Positions 1-8,033 of a DNA stretch of 64,000 nt are shown piece by piece. Positions within the stretch are counted from its first letter, which is position 1. Every line of letters starts with the position of its first letter. The notes under the pieces are model-generated. The model had not been told where the DNA came from, ran no database searches, and was given only the letters and a program-made list of their open reading frames with translations. Location of the stretch: positions 1 through 64,000 of the forward strand of contig JAGXGC010000010.1 in NCBI GenBank assembly GCA_024636935.1, read 5' to 3'. Origin of the DNA: Sideroxydans sp. Lineage in GTDB: Bacteria; Pseudomonadota; Gammaproteobacteria; Burkholderiales; Gallionellaceae. Made by a program: the position numbers and the translations under genes.

Positions 1-2
1 GC

Positions 3-110
3 GGCCTGAAGGAGTACATCCACTATTACAATCACGACCGCATCAAGCAAAAACTAAAAGGACTGAGTCCCGTAAACTACAGAACTCAGTCCTTTCCTTT
101 AACCGCCTGA
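3..110 (+). pseudogene. IS3-family transposase (OrfB), C-terminal end only
   Basis: Frame 3 reads in from the left edge and stops at 108-110. The peptide contains the motif [11 protein letters not shown] followed by [11 protein letters not shown], which is the classic C-terminus of IS3-family DDE transposases (IS150/IS3 OrfB, rve integrase core). Only about 35 residues lie in the window, so I cannot tell whether the full element is intact to the left. An inverted-repeat-like end follows directly. Confidence 0.8.
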
Positions 111-141
111 CTTAACTGTCCAACTTTATGGGGTCAGTTCA
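111..141. repeat. Right terminal inverted repeat of the IS3-type element
   Basis: Just after the transposase stop comes a sequence whose complement begins TGAACTGACCCCATAAAGTT, a typical IS3-family end starting with TG. The element probably ends at the CA at 140-141. The bases after it (cgagcgggcttttttatcg) look like the right half and T-tract of a rho-independent terminator, so the element may have inserted into a terminator. The matching left end is outside the window. Confidence 0.65.
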
Positions 142-177
142 CGAGCGGGCTTTTTTATCGTTCTAAATTCAACTGGA

Positions 178-603
178 TCAATTGTCTTGTGCAGTTTTTC
201 TTTCCGCCAGAATATGGCACAAATGCTCTTCCGCAGGCTCCAGCGTGTAGCGGGCCACGTCATTGAGTAGTGATTGTATTTCTTCCAGTGAAAAGTGAGC
301 CATCAAGCGGTTCGCTAGGTCGGGCTCAATAGGTAGCAAGCGAGCTTCTCCGCTCGGCAATTTAAAACCGAAGCCAGCCAAGCGGTGCAGATCGCCTTCT
401 GCTGCGCTCATGTCTTCCTGTTCAGCTTCCAGAGATTCGTAAAATGTCTCGATCTCGTCCTGCAGTTCTTCAGGGATGTCTTCGGGAAATGCCACCACCA
501 TGCCGAGCGGATCGTCGCTGATAGTGGGCGACAGAGCTTGCTGCTCCAGAAAAGTAACAAAGCGGTCGCGCAGGCCGGCAGAGAAGAAGATGTATTCGAT
601 CAT
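178..603 (-). CDS. Hypothetical acidic protein (141 aa)
   Basis: An unrecognised, acidic, soluble protein with no signal peptide or membrane segment. It is rich in Glu/Asp, with the helical stretches EELQDEIETFYESLEAEQED and FSLEEIQSLLNDVARYTLEP, so a mostly alpha-helical fold is likely. The frame is open over its whole length and ends close to the IS fragment, which may have separated it from former downstream neighbours. No strong SD precedes the ATG at 603. No function is proposed. Confidence 0.6.
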   Translation of the reverse strand: MIEYIFFSAGLRDRFVTFLEQQALSPTISDDPLGMVVAFPEDIPEELQDEIETFYESLEAEQEDMSAAEGDLHRLAGFGFKLPSGEARLLPIEPDLANRLMAHFSLEEIQSLLNDVARYTLEPAEEHLCHILAERKTAQDN

Positions 604-782
604 GCTGTTCGGTCGAGTGTGGAAAGGACTATATGGTGACCGCTGAACCGCCTGCTTGCAATCACCCGAAGGGGATGTTGTCCTTATCTGCCGGATAGAG
701 ATGAGATTTTGTTGCTAGAATCGCCTCCGGACACCTGTTTCGGCGCTATGCTGCCGATAAATGAGATAACGGAACCGACATC

Positions 783-1298
783 ATGGATAAGACAGTCAAG
801 ATGCGTGCGTATACCGATCCTGGATCGGGACAACCAGCGTCTAAGCAAAAAGAACAAGATATAGAACTTGCCGCACGTGACGCTCAGCTTGCGGACGAGC
901 GAAACAAATCACTGGAACAGCTAAAGACCATCGTGCAACTGCGCGAGGCGCTGAAGCAGGAGCAGGCAAAGACTGCGGAAGTCAGCAAGCGCGTGAACGA
1001 ACTGGAATCTGGACTGAAGCAGATAACTGCTTCCACTGCTAATGAACTTTCGCGCAAGGATGCGCAACTTGAAGCAGAGATGAAGAAGGCGGTTGATGCC
1101 GAGAGCAAGTGCAAGGAGCTGCAGAATCAGCTCAAGCAGGAACAAGCCAAGCTTGCCGATATGCCTGACCAGACTCGCTTGCTGGAAGCTAAAGACAAGG
1201 AGCTGGCCGATCTAAAGTCCAGAATGCAGGACACCAGCGGTGTGTTGAGCAAGATCATCAGCATCGCGGAGGCAGCCAGACTCGTCGGCAAGCCGTAA
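783..1298 (+). CDS. Hypothetical coiled-coil protein (171 aa)
   Basis: No family was recognised. Residues about 25-150 form nearly continuous heptads with Leu/Ala cores and charged flanks (for example QLREALKQEQAKTAEVSKRV and LLEAKDKELADLKSRMQ), so it should be an elongated coiled coil. A short helical tail (SKIISIAEAARLVGKP) follows. There is no signal peptide, so it is probably cytoplasmic. It stands alone between a gene on the opposite strand and the convergent gpsA-like gene. Confidence 0.65.
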   Translation: MDKTVKMRAYTDPGSGQPASKQKEQDIELAARDAQLADERNKSLEQLKTIVQLREALKQEQAKTAEVSKRVNELESGLKQITASTANELSRKDAQLEAEMKKAVDAESKCKELQNQLKQEQAKLADMPDQTRLLEAKDKELADLKSRMQDTSGVLSKIISIAEAARLVGKP

Positions 1299-1313
1299 TC
1301 TCCTATACCCGAT

Positions 1314-2228
1314 TCAGATCGGGCAAATCTCGGTTCCGCGCAGGAACTGAAGATATTCCTCCAACCGTTCCCGCAGAAGTTGGGGGGCTGTCACGATGTC
1401 ATGCGACAAGGCAAACAGCGGGTACGCCTGCCAGTCAAATACCCTGAACTTCTCCACCATGCGCAAGGTGTGCACGCCTTCACCCGAGATGTCATCCCAC
1501 TCCCCGCGAGCCAGCTTGCGTCCCAGTTCATGGTGGTGTGAATCCTCGCTTGTCGCAGTCGTGATCAGATCGCCCAGTCCTGCATAGCTGTAAGGTGTAT
1601 GCGCCTGCCCACCGAACGACTGCACGATGCCACTCAGTTCCGCGATAGATGCCGCCACCAGATGGCCGCGCATGTTGTCTCCCAGCTTCAACTCATCCGC
1701 CATGCCAAACAGAATGGCGTAAACATTTTTCAAGATCACCGACCAGCTCCGTCCGTGCAGGTCGCTTGCCTGCTGGCACACCAGACCACTGTCACGGAAT
1801 AGTCTGCGTATCACCTCGAAATCCGCAGCATCCGACAGTACTGCATCGGCAAAACCCAGACGTCCCGCGCGCAATTCTTCAGAGATCATCGGCCCGTAGA
1901 TCACGCCGTAGTGGTGGTGGCCATCGAACACTCGGTCGAATACCTGTGCCGCCGTGCGACCGGATTCATCCAATCCCTTGGCGATGGTGAGGCAGACACT
2001 GTTCGGGGTAAGGAAAGGTGCGATGCGTTGAGCGATCTCAAAATGCGGATTCACCGGCAGGCAGAACAACACCACCTCAGCCTCGGCAACTTCCGCTTCC
2101 AAGGTGTCGTGGCTGCCTTTCACCACTTCGCCCATGTTCCAGATGCGTACATCATGGTGCGCTGCCAGTAGGAATTCCATGGCATGCCCCATCTCGCCAT
2201 ATCCCAGAATCAGTATGCGTAGTTTCAT
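1314..2228 (-). CDS. NAD(P)-dependent glycerol-3-phosphate dehydrogenase-like protein
   Basis: About 304 residues. It starts with an N-terminal Rossmann fold (ILILGYGEMGHAMEFLL; consensus GxGxxG appears as GYGEMG) followed by a helical C-terminal domain with SVILKNVYAILFGMADELKLGDN and YAGLGDLITTATS, which match GpsA motifs around the catalytic Lys and substrate site. GpsA reduces dihydroxyacetone phosphate to sn-glycerol-3-phosphate for phospholipid synthesis. The first Rossmann motif departs from canonical GAGxWG, so this may be a paralogue rather than the housekeeping GpsA. The ATG at 2228 was chosen over the upstream codon because GAGG lies 9 nt before it. Confidence 0.75.
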   Translation of the reverse strand: MKLRILILGYGEMGHAMEFLLAAHHDVRIWNMGEVVKGSHDTLEAEVAEAEVVLFCLPVNPHFEIAQRIAPFLTPNSVCLTIAKGLDESGRTAAQVFDRVFDGHHHYGVIYGPMISEELRAGRLGFADAVLSDAADFEVIRRLFRDSGLVCQQASDLHGRSWSVILKNVYAILFGMADELKLGDNMRGHLVAASIAELSGIVQSFGGQAHTPYSYAGLGDLITTATSEDSHHHELGRKLARGEWDDISGEGVHTLRMVEKFRVFDWQAYPLFALSHDIVTAPQLLRERLEEYLQFLRGTEICPI

Positions 2229-2362
2229 TTCTCGTCCTCGCTCGTATCGCATAGGTTGCCATCATAGATCGGTCTGGCTCGGGCGTGGATCACGTTCCTG
2301 CCCCCGATGGTTTATTGCTTGATATTATCTGGCCCGCGCTGAAACGATTCGAGGGGAGAAGC

Positions 2363-2956
2363 ATGCAGTACGACATGGCAAGATTCGAGCAGCCACTGGT
2401 GGACGAGACGCAGCCGAAAGCACATATGTGGACGGATATTGGCGATGTAGAGGTAGAACATTCTGTATTCGGCAAAGCCAAAGTGCGCGTCTATCGCAAA
2501 CGAGACGAAGTTCGAGGTGCATTGCGCTGGACGTTGATGACCATCAGCGTGGTGGTCGGAGCCGTGTGGTTGATCCACGATATTACGCGTCAACCCGAGA
2601 TCGTCTATGTTGCACCGCCGTCACCCGTCGTCACGCCCGAGCCGCAGATGCCTGTGCGGGCCGCACCTCATATCAAACCCCGTGTGTTGCCACCTGTTGT
2701 AGTACATAACCCGGTACCGCAGATGCAAGCAAACTCTGCACCTGTGGCGGCCAAACCACTGGCGGGTCAACCCGCCGTGGTTTCTGGGGCTTCATCACCA
2801 GCAGTCGCAAACCCAGCCCCAGTATTGGCTAAGCCGGCGCTTGTTGCGGTACCTGTGGCGGCCAAGCCAGTTGCGCCTGTCGTGCCAAACGCAAGCAAGC
2901 CCGTTGTTCCTCTGGCACCAGCGGTTGCCTCATCGGCAGTACCAGCAACCAACTGA
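2363..2956 (+). CDS. Single-pass membrane protein with Pro/Ala/Val-rich periplasmic tail
   Basis: About 197 residues. The first 55 are soluble (VFGKAKVRVYRKRDEVRG), one transmembrane helix follows (WTLMTISVVVGAVWLIHDI), and then comes a long tail dominated by Pro, Ala and Val with repeated units such as PVAAKPLAG, PVLAKPALVAVPVAAKPVAP and NASKPVVPLAPAV. Such tails are typical of wall-spanning linkers (TonB-, FtsN- or TolA-like), but no terminal functional domain is visible. The ATG at 2363 has gaggggagaa immediately upstream. It converges on the hydrolase gene 17 bp away. Function unknown. Confidence 0.7.
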   Translation: MQYDMARFEQPLVDETQPKAHMWTDIGDVEVEHSVFGKAKVRVYRKRDEVRGALRWTLMTISVVVGAVWLIHDITRQPEIVYVAPPSPVVTPEPQMPVRAAPHIKPRVLPPVVVHNPVPQMQANSAPVAAKPLAGQPAVVSGASSPAVANPAPVLAKPALVAVPVAAKPVAPVVPNASKPVVPLAPAVASSAVPATN

Positions 2957-2973
2957 TCAGCAGTTATTGAATG

Positions 2974-3759
2974 CTACTGCAGTACTTCCGCAAGGAAGCG
3001 CTGCAACTGCTGCCAGGAATCCTTGTCCGCTGCAGCGTTGTAAGCCAGCGGCAGATTGAACTTCTTGCCGTACTCATCTGCATCCGGGTTGGTGAAGCTG
3101 TGCATCGCACCGGGATACACCACCGCCTTGTAGTCCACGCCCGCAGCTTTCATCTCCTGCTCGAACGCAGCCACCTGTGCCGCCGGGATCATCTTGTCAT
3201 CCGCGCCGGTGAAGGAACGTATTTTGGCTTTGACCTTGCCTTTTTCTGCGGGAGTATCGGTCGCCAGTCCACCATGGAAGCTTGCCACGCCGAGCAATGC
3301 TTCACCTTCGCGTGCCATGTTCAATACCACCGAACCACCGAAGCAGTAACCGATGGCGGCCATCTTGCTGCTATCCACGCGGGGATCATCACGCAGCACT
3401 TTCATCGCCGCTTCGAAACGTGCTTTTGTCATGGGGCGATTCTTTGATACTTCGCCTGCGAACTTGCCCGCATCGGCAGGATGCATCGCCTGCTTGCCGT
3501 CGCCGTACATATCTACCGCCAGCGCCACATAACCCAGTTTGGCCAGCATGTTCGCCCGCTTGCGCGCATAGGAATTGTGTCCCCACCATTCATGTACCAC
3601 TAGCACCGCTGGGCGTTTGCCCATCGCGTGACCTTCGTAGGCTAACCAACCTTTCATGGTGGTGCCGTTGGCAGAATAGGTGACCTCTTGGCCTTCCACG
3701 GCTGCCAAGGCCGGTGCGGTCAGACAGAGCAGGGCGAGAGAAAGAAACAGTTTATTCAT
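2974..3759 (-). CDS. Secreted dienelactone hydrolase family protein
   Basis: About 261 residues. A signal peptide (MNKLFLSLALLCLTAPALAA) precedes an alpha/beta-hydrolase domain. The nucleophile elbow GYCFGG carries the Cys typical of dienelactone hydrolases, with acid residue ADDKMIP and catalytic His in MHSFTNP. The family hydrolyses dienelactones or related esters; a periplasmic copy points to an unknown substrate. The start at 3759 has GGAGG 6 nt upstream; the longer frame has no SD and would bury the signal peptide. It sits alone between convergent and co-directional neighbours. Confidence 0.88.
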   Translation of the reverse strand: MNKLFLSLALLCLTAPALAAVEGQEVTYSANGTTMKGWLAYEGHAMGKRPAVLVVHEWWGHNSYARKRANMLAKLGYVALAVDMYGDGKQAMHPADAGKFAGEVSKNRPMTKARFEAAMKVLRDDPRVDSSKMAAIGYCFGGSVVLNMAREGEALLGVASFHGGLATDTPAEKGKVKAKIRSFTGADDKMIPAAQVAAFEQEMKAAGVDYKAVVYPGAMHSFTNPDADEYGKKFNLPLAYNAAADKDSWQQLQRFLAEVLQ

Positions 3760-3956
3760 GGCAGCCTCCGTTGGTGTATTGAGATGATGCTGGGTCGCGC
3801 GTCGCTGGATGATGTTATGCGTCGCCACTATGCCTCAAGTGAGAGGATCGGACACCACCTTACGAGTTCAAATATTGAAAATCAACGGCAGCGCTCATCT
3901 CGGCACAGACGAGCGGCAGTGGTTTTGCAAGACGGATGGCACCGTTTCGTTGGGGA

Positions 3957-5114
3957 TCAGTGTGCGGAGTAGGGGGCAGGGCCGGATCCTTCATAGCCCG
4001 TTGGATCGAACAATCCGGACTGGGTGGCGTTCCCCGCAGAGTGGACTGCCGTGTAGTACTTGTAATGGTTCTTGCCGGATTCTTTGGCCCAGTACATTGC
4101 AGCGTCGGCATTTCTTATCAGCTGCTCCGAGGATTTTCCGTCAAACGGGTAGATCGCGATACCGAGACTACCTGACAGTTGTATGGCATGACCATCTATG
4201 TGCAGGTGCTGGCTGATGGCTTGCAGTATCTTCTGCGCCACGAGTCCTACCTGTTCGATGGACTCGATCTCTGGGAGCAAGAATACGAACTCATCACCGC
4301 CGATCCTAGCCACGGTGTCGCCGCCGCGCACACTACTCAGGAGTCGTTCACCTATCGTCTTCAACACCGCATCGCCCGCCTCGTGCCCCAGGGAATCGTT
4401 GATCGCTTTGAAACCGTCGAGGTCACAGAACAGAACAGCGACCTGGGTCTGGTTGCGTATCGCATGACACAGTACCTGCCCGATCCGGTCGCATAGCAAA
4501 GCTCGGTTCGGTAGGTTGGTCAGTGCATCATGGTAGGCGGAATGAGACAGCTCGCCATGAGCTTGTGTCAGCGCTTCCAACTTCTGCGCATTGTCCAAGA
4601 TCAGCGAGAGTACTTTGGCAAAGCTGAGGGCCAGCGTCTCATCCTCCTCATTGAATGCCTGCTGGTCGACCCTTTCGCTCAGATAGATCCGTCCATAGAG
4701 CTTGCCCTGGTGCGAGATGGGAACTGCAAGCAGCGAGCTTGACTGCAAGTTCGGCTGCGGAACACTCTGGCTGCGCGGGTCATTAGCTATTCCGCTTAAG
4801 TGCGGGGCGCTGTCATGGTCGAAGAGCATGCCAAGCAAACCGTGCGCTTGCACCGGATGCTCGACGCGTGCCGTTTCTTCCCAGTCGACACCGGTATGCA
4901 CGAACTTGGACAGCTGGCCGTGTTCATCAAACAGACCTATGGCACCGTATTTGACTTGCATCAACTCCGTCAGTGCTTGGATACTGGTTTGCAGAATGTT
5001 CGACTCCAATGGAGACTGCGCCAGAGTGGAGAGCAGCGTCCTAGTCGCTTCCAGAAATCTTTCCCGTAGTTCCGCGTGAGTCATGGCGATGACGCTGTTC
5101 AAGCCGTCCCGCAC
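3957..5114 (-). CDS. GAF-GGDEF diguanylate cyclase
   Basis: 385 residues. A GAF domain (about 20-185) is followed by a GGDEF domain (about 200-365) with intact active-site motif RIGGDEFVFLL and, five residues before it, an RGGD inhibitory I-site, so it should make c-di-GMP under product feedback. No transmembrane segment is seen; sensing is probably cytosolic through GAF. The GTG start at 5114 lies inside the 3' end of the glgC-like gene and has GAGG 7 nt upstream; an ATG at 5084 is a weaker alternative. The 16-nt overlap implies translational coupling with glgC. Confidence 0.9.
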   Translation of the reverse strand: MRDGLNSVIAMTHAELRERFLEATRTLLSTLAQSPLESNILQTSIQALTELMQVKYGAIGLFDEHGQLSKFVHTGVDWEETARVEHPVQAHGLLGMLFDHDSAPHLSGIANDPRSQSVPQPNLQSSSLLAVPISHQGKLYGRIYLSERVDQQAFNEEDETLALSFAKVLSLILDNAQKLEALTQAHGELSHSAYHDALTNLPNRALLCDRIGQVLCHAIRNQTQVAVLFCDLDGFKAINDSLGHEAGDAVLKTIGERLLSSVRGGDTVARIGGDEFVFLLPEIESIEQVGLVAQKILQAISQHLHIDGHAIQLSGSLGIAIYPFDGKSSEQLIRNADAAMYWAKESGKNHYKYYTAVHSAGNATQSGLFDPTGYEGSGPAPYSAH

Positions 5115-6127
5115 TGCATGGCCTCGGAATCGTGCGCGAACACGCTGTTGGCAAGGTGCTGCTGGCTGTCGAGCATCTCACCGGAGGTGCGGATGGCATT
5201 GGCGACGTTCTTTGCAGTGCGGGGTATCGAGATGGAACGGATCGGCCAGTGGGGATTGCGCAGGTTGAATCTCGGCGTTTTTCCGGCGATGTCTAGATGC
5301 GCATCCATATAGGCATCCAGTGTGCCCACATCGCGCCAGTAGGCCGGCTCCTCATGCGGCAGGGCACCTGGGATATGGTTGCTGGAAAAGTCGTAGGCAT
5401 GCACTCGGTGGCTGTGTATCAGACGCGGTAGGATATGGTTGCCGAAATCGGTTTCGCCGCAGCGCGCAGCCTGTTCCAGTGCTTCCACCAGCACGTTCGT
5501 TTCAAACAGGTAATTGCCCATGGAGGCATAGGAATAATCAGGATTGGACGGGATCGTAGCGGGGCTGTCTGGCTTCTCTTGAAAATCCCTGATCTCGCCC
5601 TGATAGCCGGTTGTGATGACGCCGAAAGACGAAGCCTGTGTCACCGGAACCTGGGTGGCGGCGACCGTCACGTCGGCATCGCATGCGCGATGGAAGTGCG
5701 CCATCTGGCGCACATCCATGCGATAGACATGGTCGGCTGCGAACACGGCCACCATACTCGGCGCATGGCGCTCGATCAGTGCTAGATTCTGGTAGATGGC
5801 ATCCGCAGTACCGAGGAAACGACCACCGTTCACATGCTGCGGCAATGCAGTGCGGACGAAGCGCTCGCGGTCGCCGTTGCCAAGATCCCACTCGGAACGG
5901 ATGTGTGCGATCAGCGATTCCGGCTTGTATTGGGCCAGCAGATAGATGGAGTCGATGCCTGAATTGACCAGGTTGCTCAATGCGAAATCCACCAACCGGA
6001 AGTCGTTGCCGAATGGCAGAGCCGGTTTCGCCTGCGTCTTCGTCAAAGGACGCAGACGCGTCCCTTCGCCGCCGGCCAGTACGAATGCCAGTATCCTGCC
6101 TGCAGTGCTTGATGTGCTGTTGTTCAT
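5099..6127 (-). CDS. glgC: Short glucose-1-phosphate adenylyltransferase-like nucleotidyltransferase
   Basis: 342 residues, GlgC-like. It has the NTP-transferase signature LAGGEGTRLRPLTKTQAKPA, then FRLVDFALSNLVNSGI, FLGTADAIYQNL, FAADHVYRMD and a sugar-phosphate loop SMGNYLF. GlgC makes ADP-glucose for glycogen. Bacterial GlgC is normally about 420 residues with a C-terminal left-handed beta-helix; here the protein stops soon after the catalytic domain, so most of that regulatory/oligomerisation domain is missing. It could be a specialised paralogue or another sugar nucleotidyltransferase. It follows a small ORF by 55 nt and overlaps the diguanylate cyclase gene. Confidence 0.8.
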   Translation of the reverse strand: MNNSTSSTAGRILAFVLAGGEGTRLRPLTKTQAKPALPFGNDFRLVDFALSNLVNSGIDSIYLLAQYKPESLIAHIRSEWDLGNGDRERFVRTALPQHVNGGRFLGTADAIYQNLALIERHAPSMVAVFAADHVYRMDVRQMAHFHRACDADVTVAATQVPVTQASSFGVITTGYQGEIRDFQEKPDSPATIPSNPDYSYASMGNYLFETNVLVEALEQAARCGETDFGNHILPRLIHSHRVHAYDFSSNHIPGALPHEEPAYWRDVGTLDAYMDAHLDIAGKTPRFNLRNPHWPIRSISIPRTAKNVANAIRTSGEMLDSQQHLANSVFAHDSEAMQCGTA

Positions 6128-6182
6128 AGTCGCTCTCCAATGAGTGTGATTGAATCGGTTCGGCTGTCTGTCTCTGCATCAC

Positions 6183-6395
6183 TCACGTGTCATGCGAAGT
6201 CTCCATATCCATATAATCTGCATCCAGATCGATGTCCCATCTCCATTGTTTGGGGCGGGAATAAGCAGGCATCGAAGGCTTGCGTTGCCACTCGCCTTCT
6301 GTCTGCATGCGTGAACTATTGTGTTGCTTGCGCTGGTTGCCAAGATGAGGAACGTGCTTCTTGTCAAACGGGGTATTGATGGATAAGCGTGTCAT
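6183..6395 (-). CDS. Small hypothetical protein (70 aa) upstream of glgC
   Basis: The ORF has a strong ribosome site (ttaaggagttgtcATG) and lies 55 nt before the glgC-like gene on the same strand, so it is probably its leader cistron. The product is polar and basic in the middle (GNQRKQHNSSRMQTEGEWQRK), acidic at the C-terminus (DIDLDADYMDMETSHD), and has no membrane segment. No family recognised. The SD and operon position are the main support; the composition suggests a largely disordered peptide. Confidence 0.55.
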   Translation of the reverse strand: MTRLSINTPFDKKHVPHLGNQRKQHNSSRMQTEGEWQRKPSMPAYSRPKQWRWDIDLDADYMDMETSHDT

Positions 6396-6531
6396 GACAA
6401 CTCCTTAACTAGTGATCCGGTTTAGTACCGAGTTTCCTATTTGCGTCGAAAAAATCGACAGCCGCTCCAGCCCGTAATGCCGCGCAGGAAGGTGATGCAC
6501 TCTAGTGTTGCTGAATGTCAGGCGAGATATT

Positions 6532-7323
6532 TCAGGCCATCATGCCGCGGTGCCGAAGCAGTTCGTATCGTTCCAAAGGTGTTGCGAATGCATGCACCGA
6601 AATCGCCGGATGCCTATGTGTGCCAAGCAAGCGATCCGATTCCGTTTTGACCACGTCGTAGCATTCGCAGGCGAGGTCTTCCAGTCCGGCCCTGTCCAGC
6701 ACCGTGATATGGCCGCGGCGGTAATGGATATATCCCGCTTTCTGCAGTCTGCCGGCGACTTCGGTGATGCCTTCGCGTCGCACACCGAGCATGTGCGCGG
6801 CCAGCTCCTGGGTCAGGACCAGTTCGTTATTCGTAGCCCGATCCAAGGTCAGTAGCAACCAACGACACAACTGCTGCGCTACCGTGTGGTGCCGGTTGCA
6901 GACTGCCGTTTGTGCGGTCACCGTCATTAGTGCCTGGGTATAACGCAGCAACAGGTGCTGGAAAGAACCGCCGCGATTGAATTCATCCATCAGCAGCTGC
7001 GCCCTCAGCTTGTAGCCGAACCCGGCTGCTCGCACCGAGGCCCGGCTGGGTGTAGAACCGCCGCCCATGAACAACGAGACGCCAAGCACCCCTTCGTTGC
7101 CGACACTTGCGACCTCGGCTGAGGCGCCGTTCTCCATCACGTAACACAAGGACACGATGGCCGTGGTGGGGAAATACACATATTGCAATCGCCTGTCCGT
7201 CTCGTAATAGGTTTCTCCTAGCAGCATCGGCACCAACTCCAGATGGGGCTTCAGTCGAGCTGATTCATCAACAGTCAGGGCGGCCAGCAGGTAGTTCTGG
7301 TGCGGGTCATGCGGTGTACTCAT
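6532..7323 (-). CDS. Crp/Fnr-family transcriptional regulator
   Basis: About 263 residues. An N-terminal cyclic-nucleotide-binding-like beta-barrel (ETYYETDRRLQYVYFPTTAIVSL) connects to a C-terminal winged helix containing LTQELAAHMLGVRREGITEVAGRLQKAGYI, the recognition-helix region of Crp/Fnr proteins. No N-terminal Fnr-type cysteine cluster is visible, so it is not a 4Fe-4S Fnr. The ATG at 7323 has GGAGGG 5 nt upstream. Its start overlaps the last codons of the sigma-like gene, so the two are co-translated. Confidence 0.85.
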   Translation of the reverse strand: MSTPHDPHQNYLLAALTVDESARLKPHLELVPMLLGETYYETDRRLQYVYFPTTAIVSLCYVMENGASAEVASVGNEGVLGVSLFMGGGSTPSRASVRAAGFGYKLRAQLLMDEFNRGGSFQHLLLRYTQALMTVTAQTAVCNRHHTVAQQLCRWLLLTLDRATNNELVLTQELAAHMLGVRREGITEVAGRLQKAGYIHYRRGHITVLDRAGLEDLACECYDVVKTESDRLLGTHRHPAISVHAFATPLERYELLRHRGMMA

Positions 7324-7813
7324 CTTGCCCTCCGTTGTGTGCGGCAGTGCAGTGGCTTGAGATATGGGGGGCAGATTCGGCATGAGCCGCCGCCGCTGGA
7401 TGATCCATCGTCAGGATGGCGAGCTCGATGCGGTGATAGATGCACAAAGTGGCATAGGACGAAAAACTGGTATTGCCTTCCGGTACGAAGTGCTTCAGTG
7501 CATGAGTCAGTCCTTCGATGCCTTCCTTGACCAAGCTGAGTAGCGGTAAGTCCCGACCGTTATAGGGCCTGACCAGATCGACGACCAGATGCATGTTATT
7601 GGCGATCATTTTGCGCAGCGAGAGGGTGTTACCTATCTGGATCTGTCTGATGAAAGCCAGTTGCTGCTCATCGCTCAACACTGGACCGGCGACCTTGCTT
7701 GAATACTGCCCGCGTCGAATCGGCAAGGTCACCGGAGAAGTTGGCTCATGCCAGAATCCAATCTGATCCGCCGTTATTTCCTGATCATTCCGCATCTGCG
7801 TATTAGTGTTCAT
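7307..7813 (-). CDS. Sigma-70 region-2-only protein
   Basis: About 168 residues. The central part (LRKMIANNMHLVVDLVRPYNGRDLPLLSLVKEG followed by FSSYATLCIYHRIELAIL) matches sigma-70 region 2 (core-binding 2.1/2.2 and -10-recognition 2.3/2.4). Nothing resembling regions 3 or 4 follows; the tail is His/Ala-rich and low complexity. It may bind core RNA polymerase without -35 recognition, acting as a minimal or decoy sigma. ATG 7813 has GGAG 6 nt upstream. It overlaps the crp-like gene by 17 nt. Confidence 0.7.
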   Translation of the reverse strand: MNTNTQMRNDQEITADQIGFWHEPTSPVTLPIRRGQYSSKVAGPVLSDEQQLAFIRQIQIGNTLSLRKMIANNMHLVVDLVRPYNGRDLPLLSLVKEGIEGLTHALKHFVPEGNTSFSSYATLCIYHRIELAILTMDHPAAAAHAESAPHISSHCTAAHNGGQDEYTA

Positions 7814-7928
7814 AGTCAACTCCGTGTGCGTGAATTGAGAATGCGTTTTGGGGAGGTAATTCTGCGGACAAGGTCTTGAATAAAATATCGGTACTTCGCG
7901 TAATCCTTGCTCAGAAGATCGCGTAATA

Positions 7929-7953
7929 CGGCATAGGTGTTTGTCCTATGCCG
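7929..7953. promoter_or_regulatory. Inverted repeat upstream of the multi-PAS kinase gene
   Basis: Perfect 9-bp arms CGGCATAGG and CCTATGCCG are separated by 7 nt. It lies in the divergent space between the sigma-like gene and the large sensor kinase, about 80 bp before the kinase ATG. No T-tract follows, so an operator or 5'-UTR hairpin is more likely than a terminator. Confidence 0.5.
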
Positions 7954-8033
7954 CCGGTCAGTCAAAATCTGTACACTCGCCCTCCTGCATTTCCGCCGAT
8001 TTTTGTGTTCAACCAGATTTGGCTCAGGATGGG

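Noticed and set aside
7941-8033. N-terminal TTG extension of the large kinase
   Set aside because: It would start within a hairpin and add 31 residues with no family support; ATG 8034 precedes the first membrane helix naturally.
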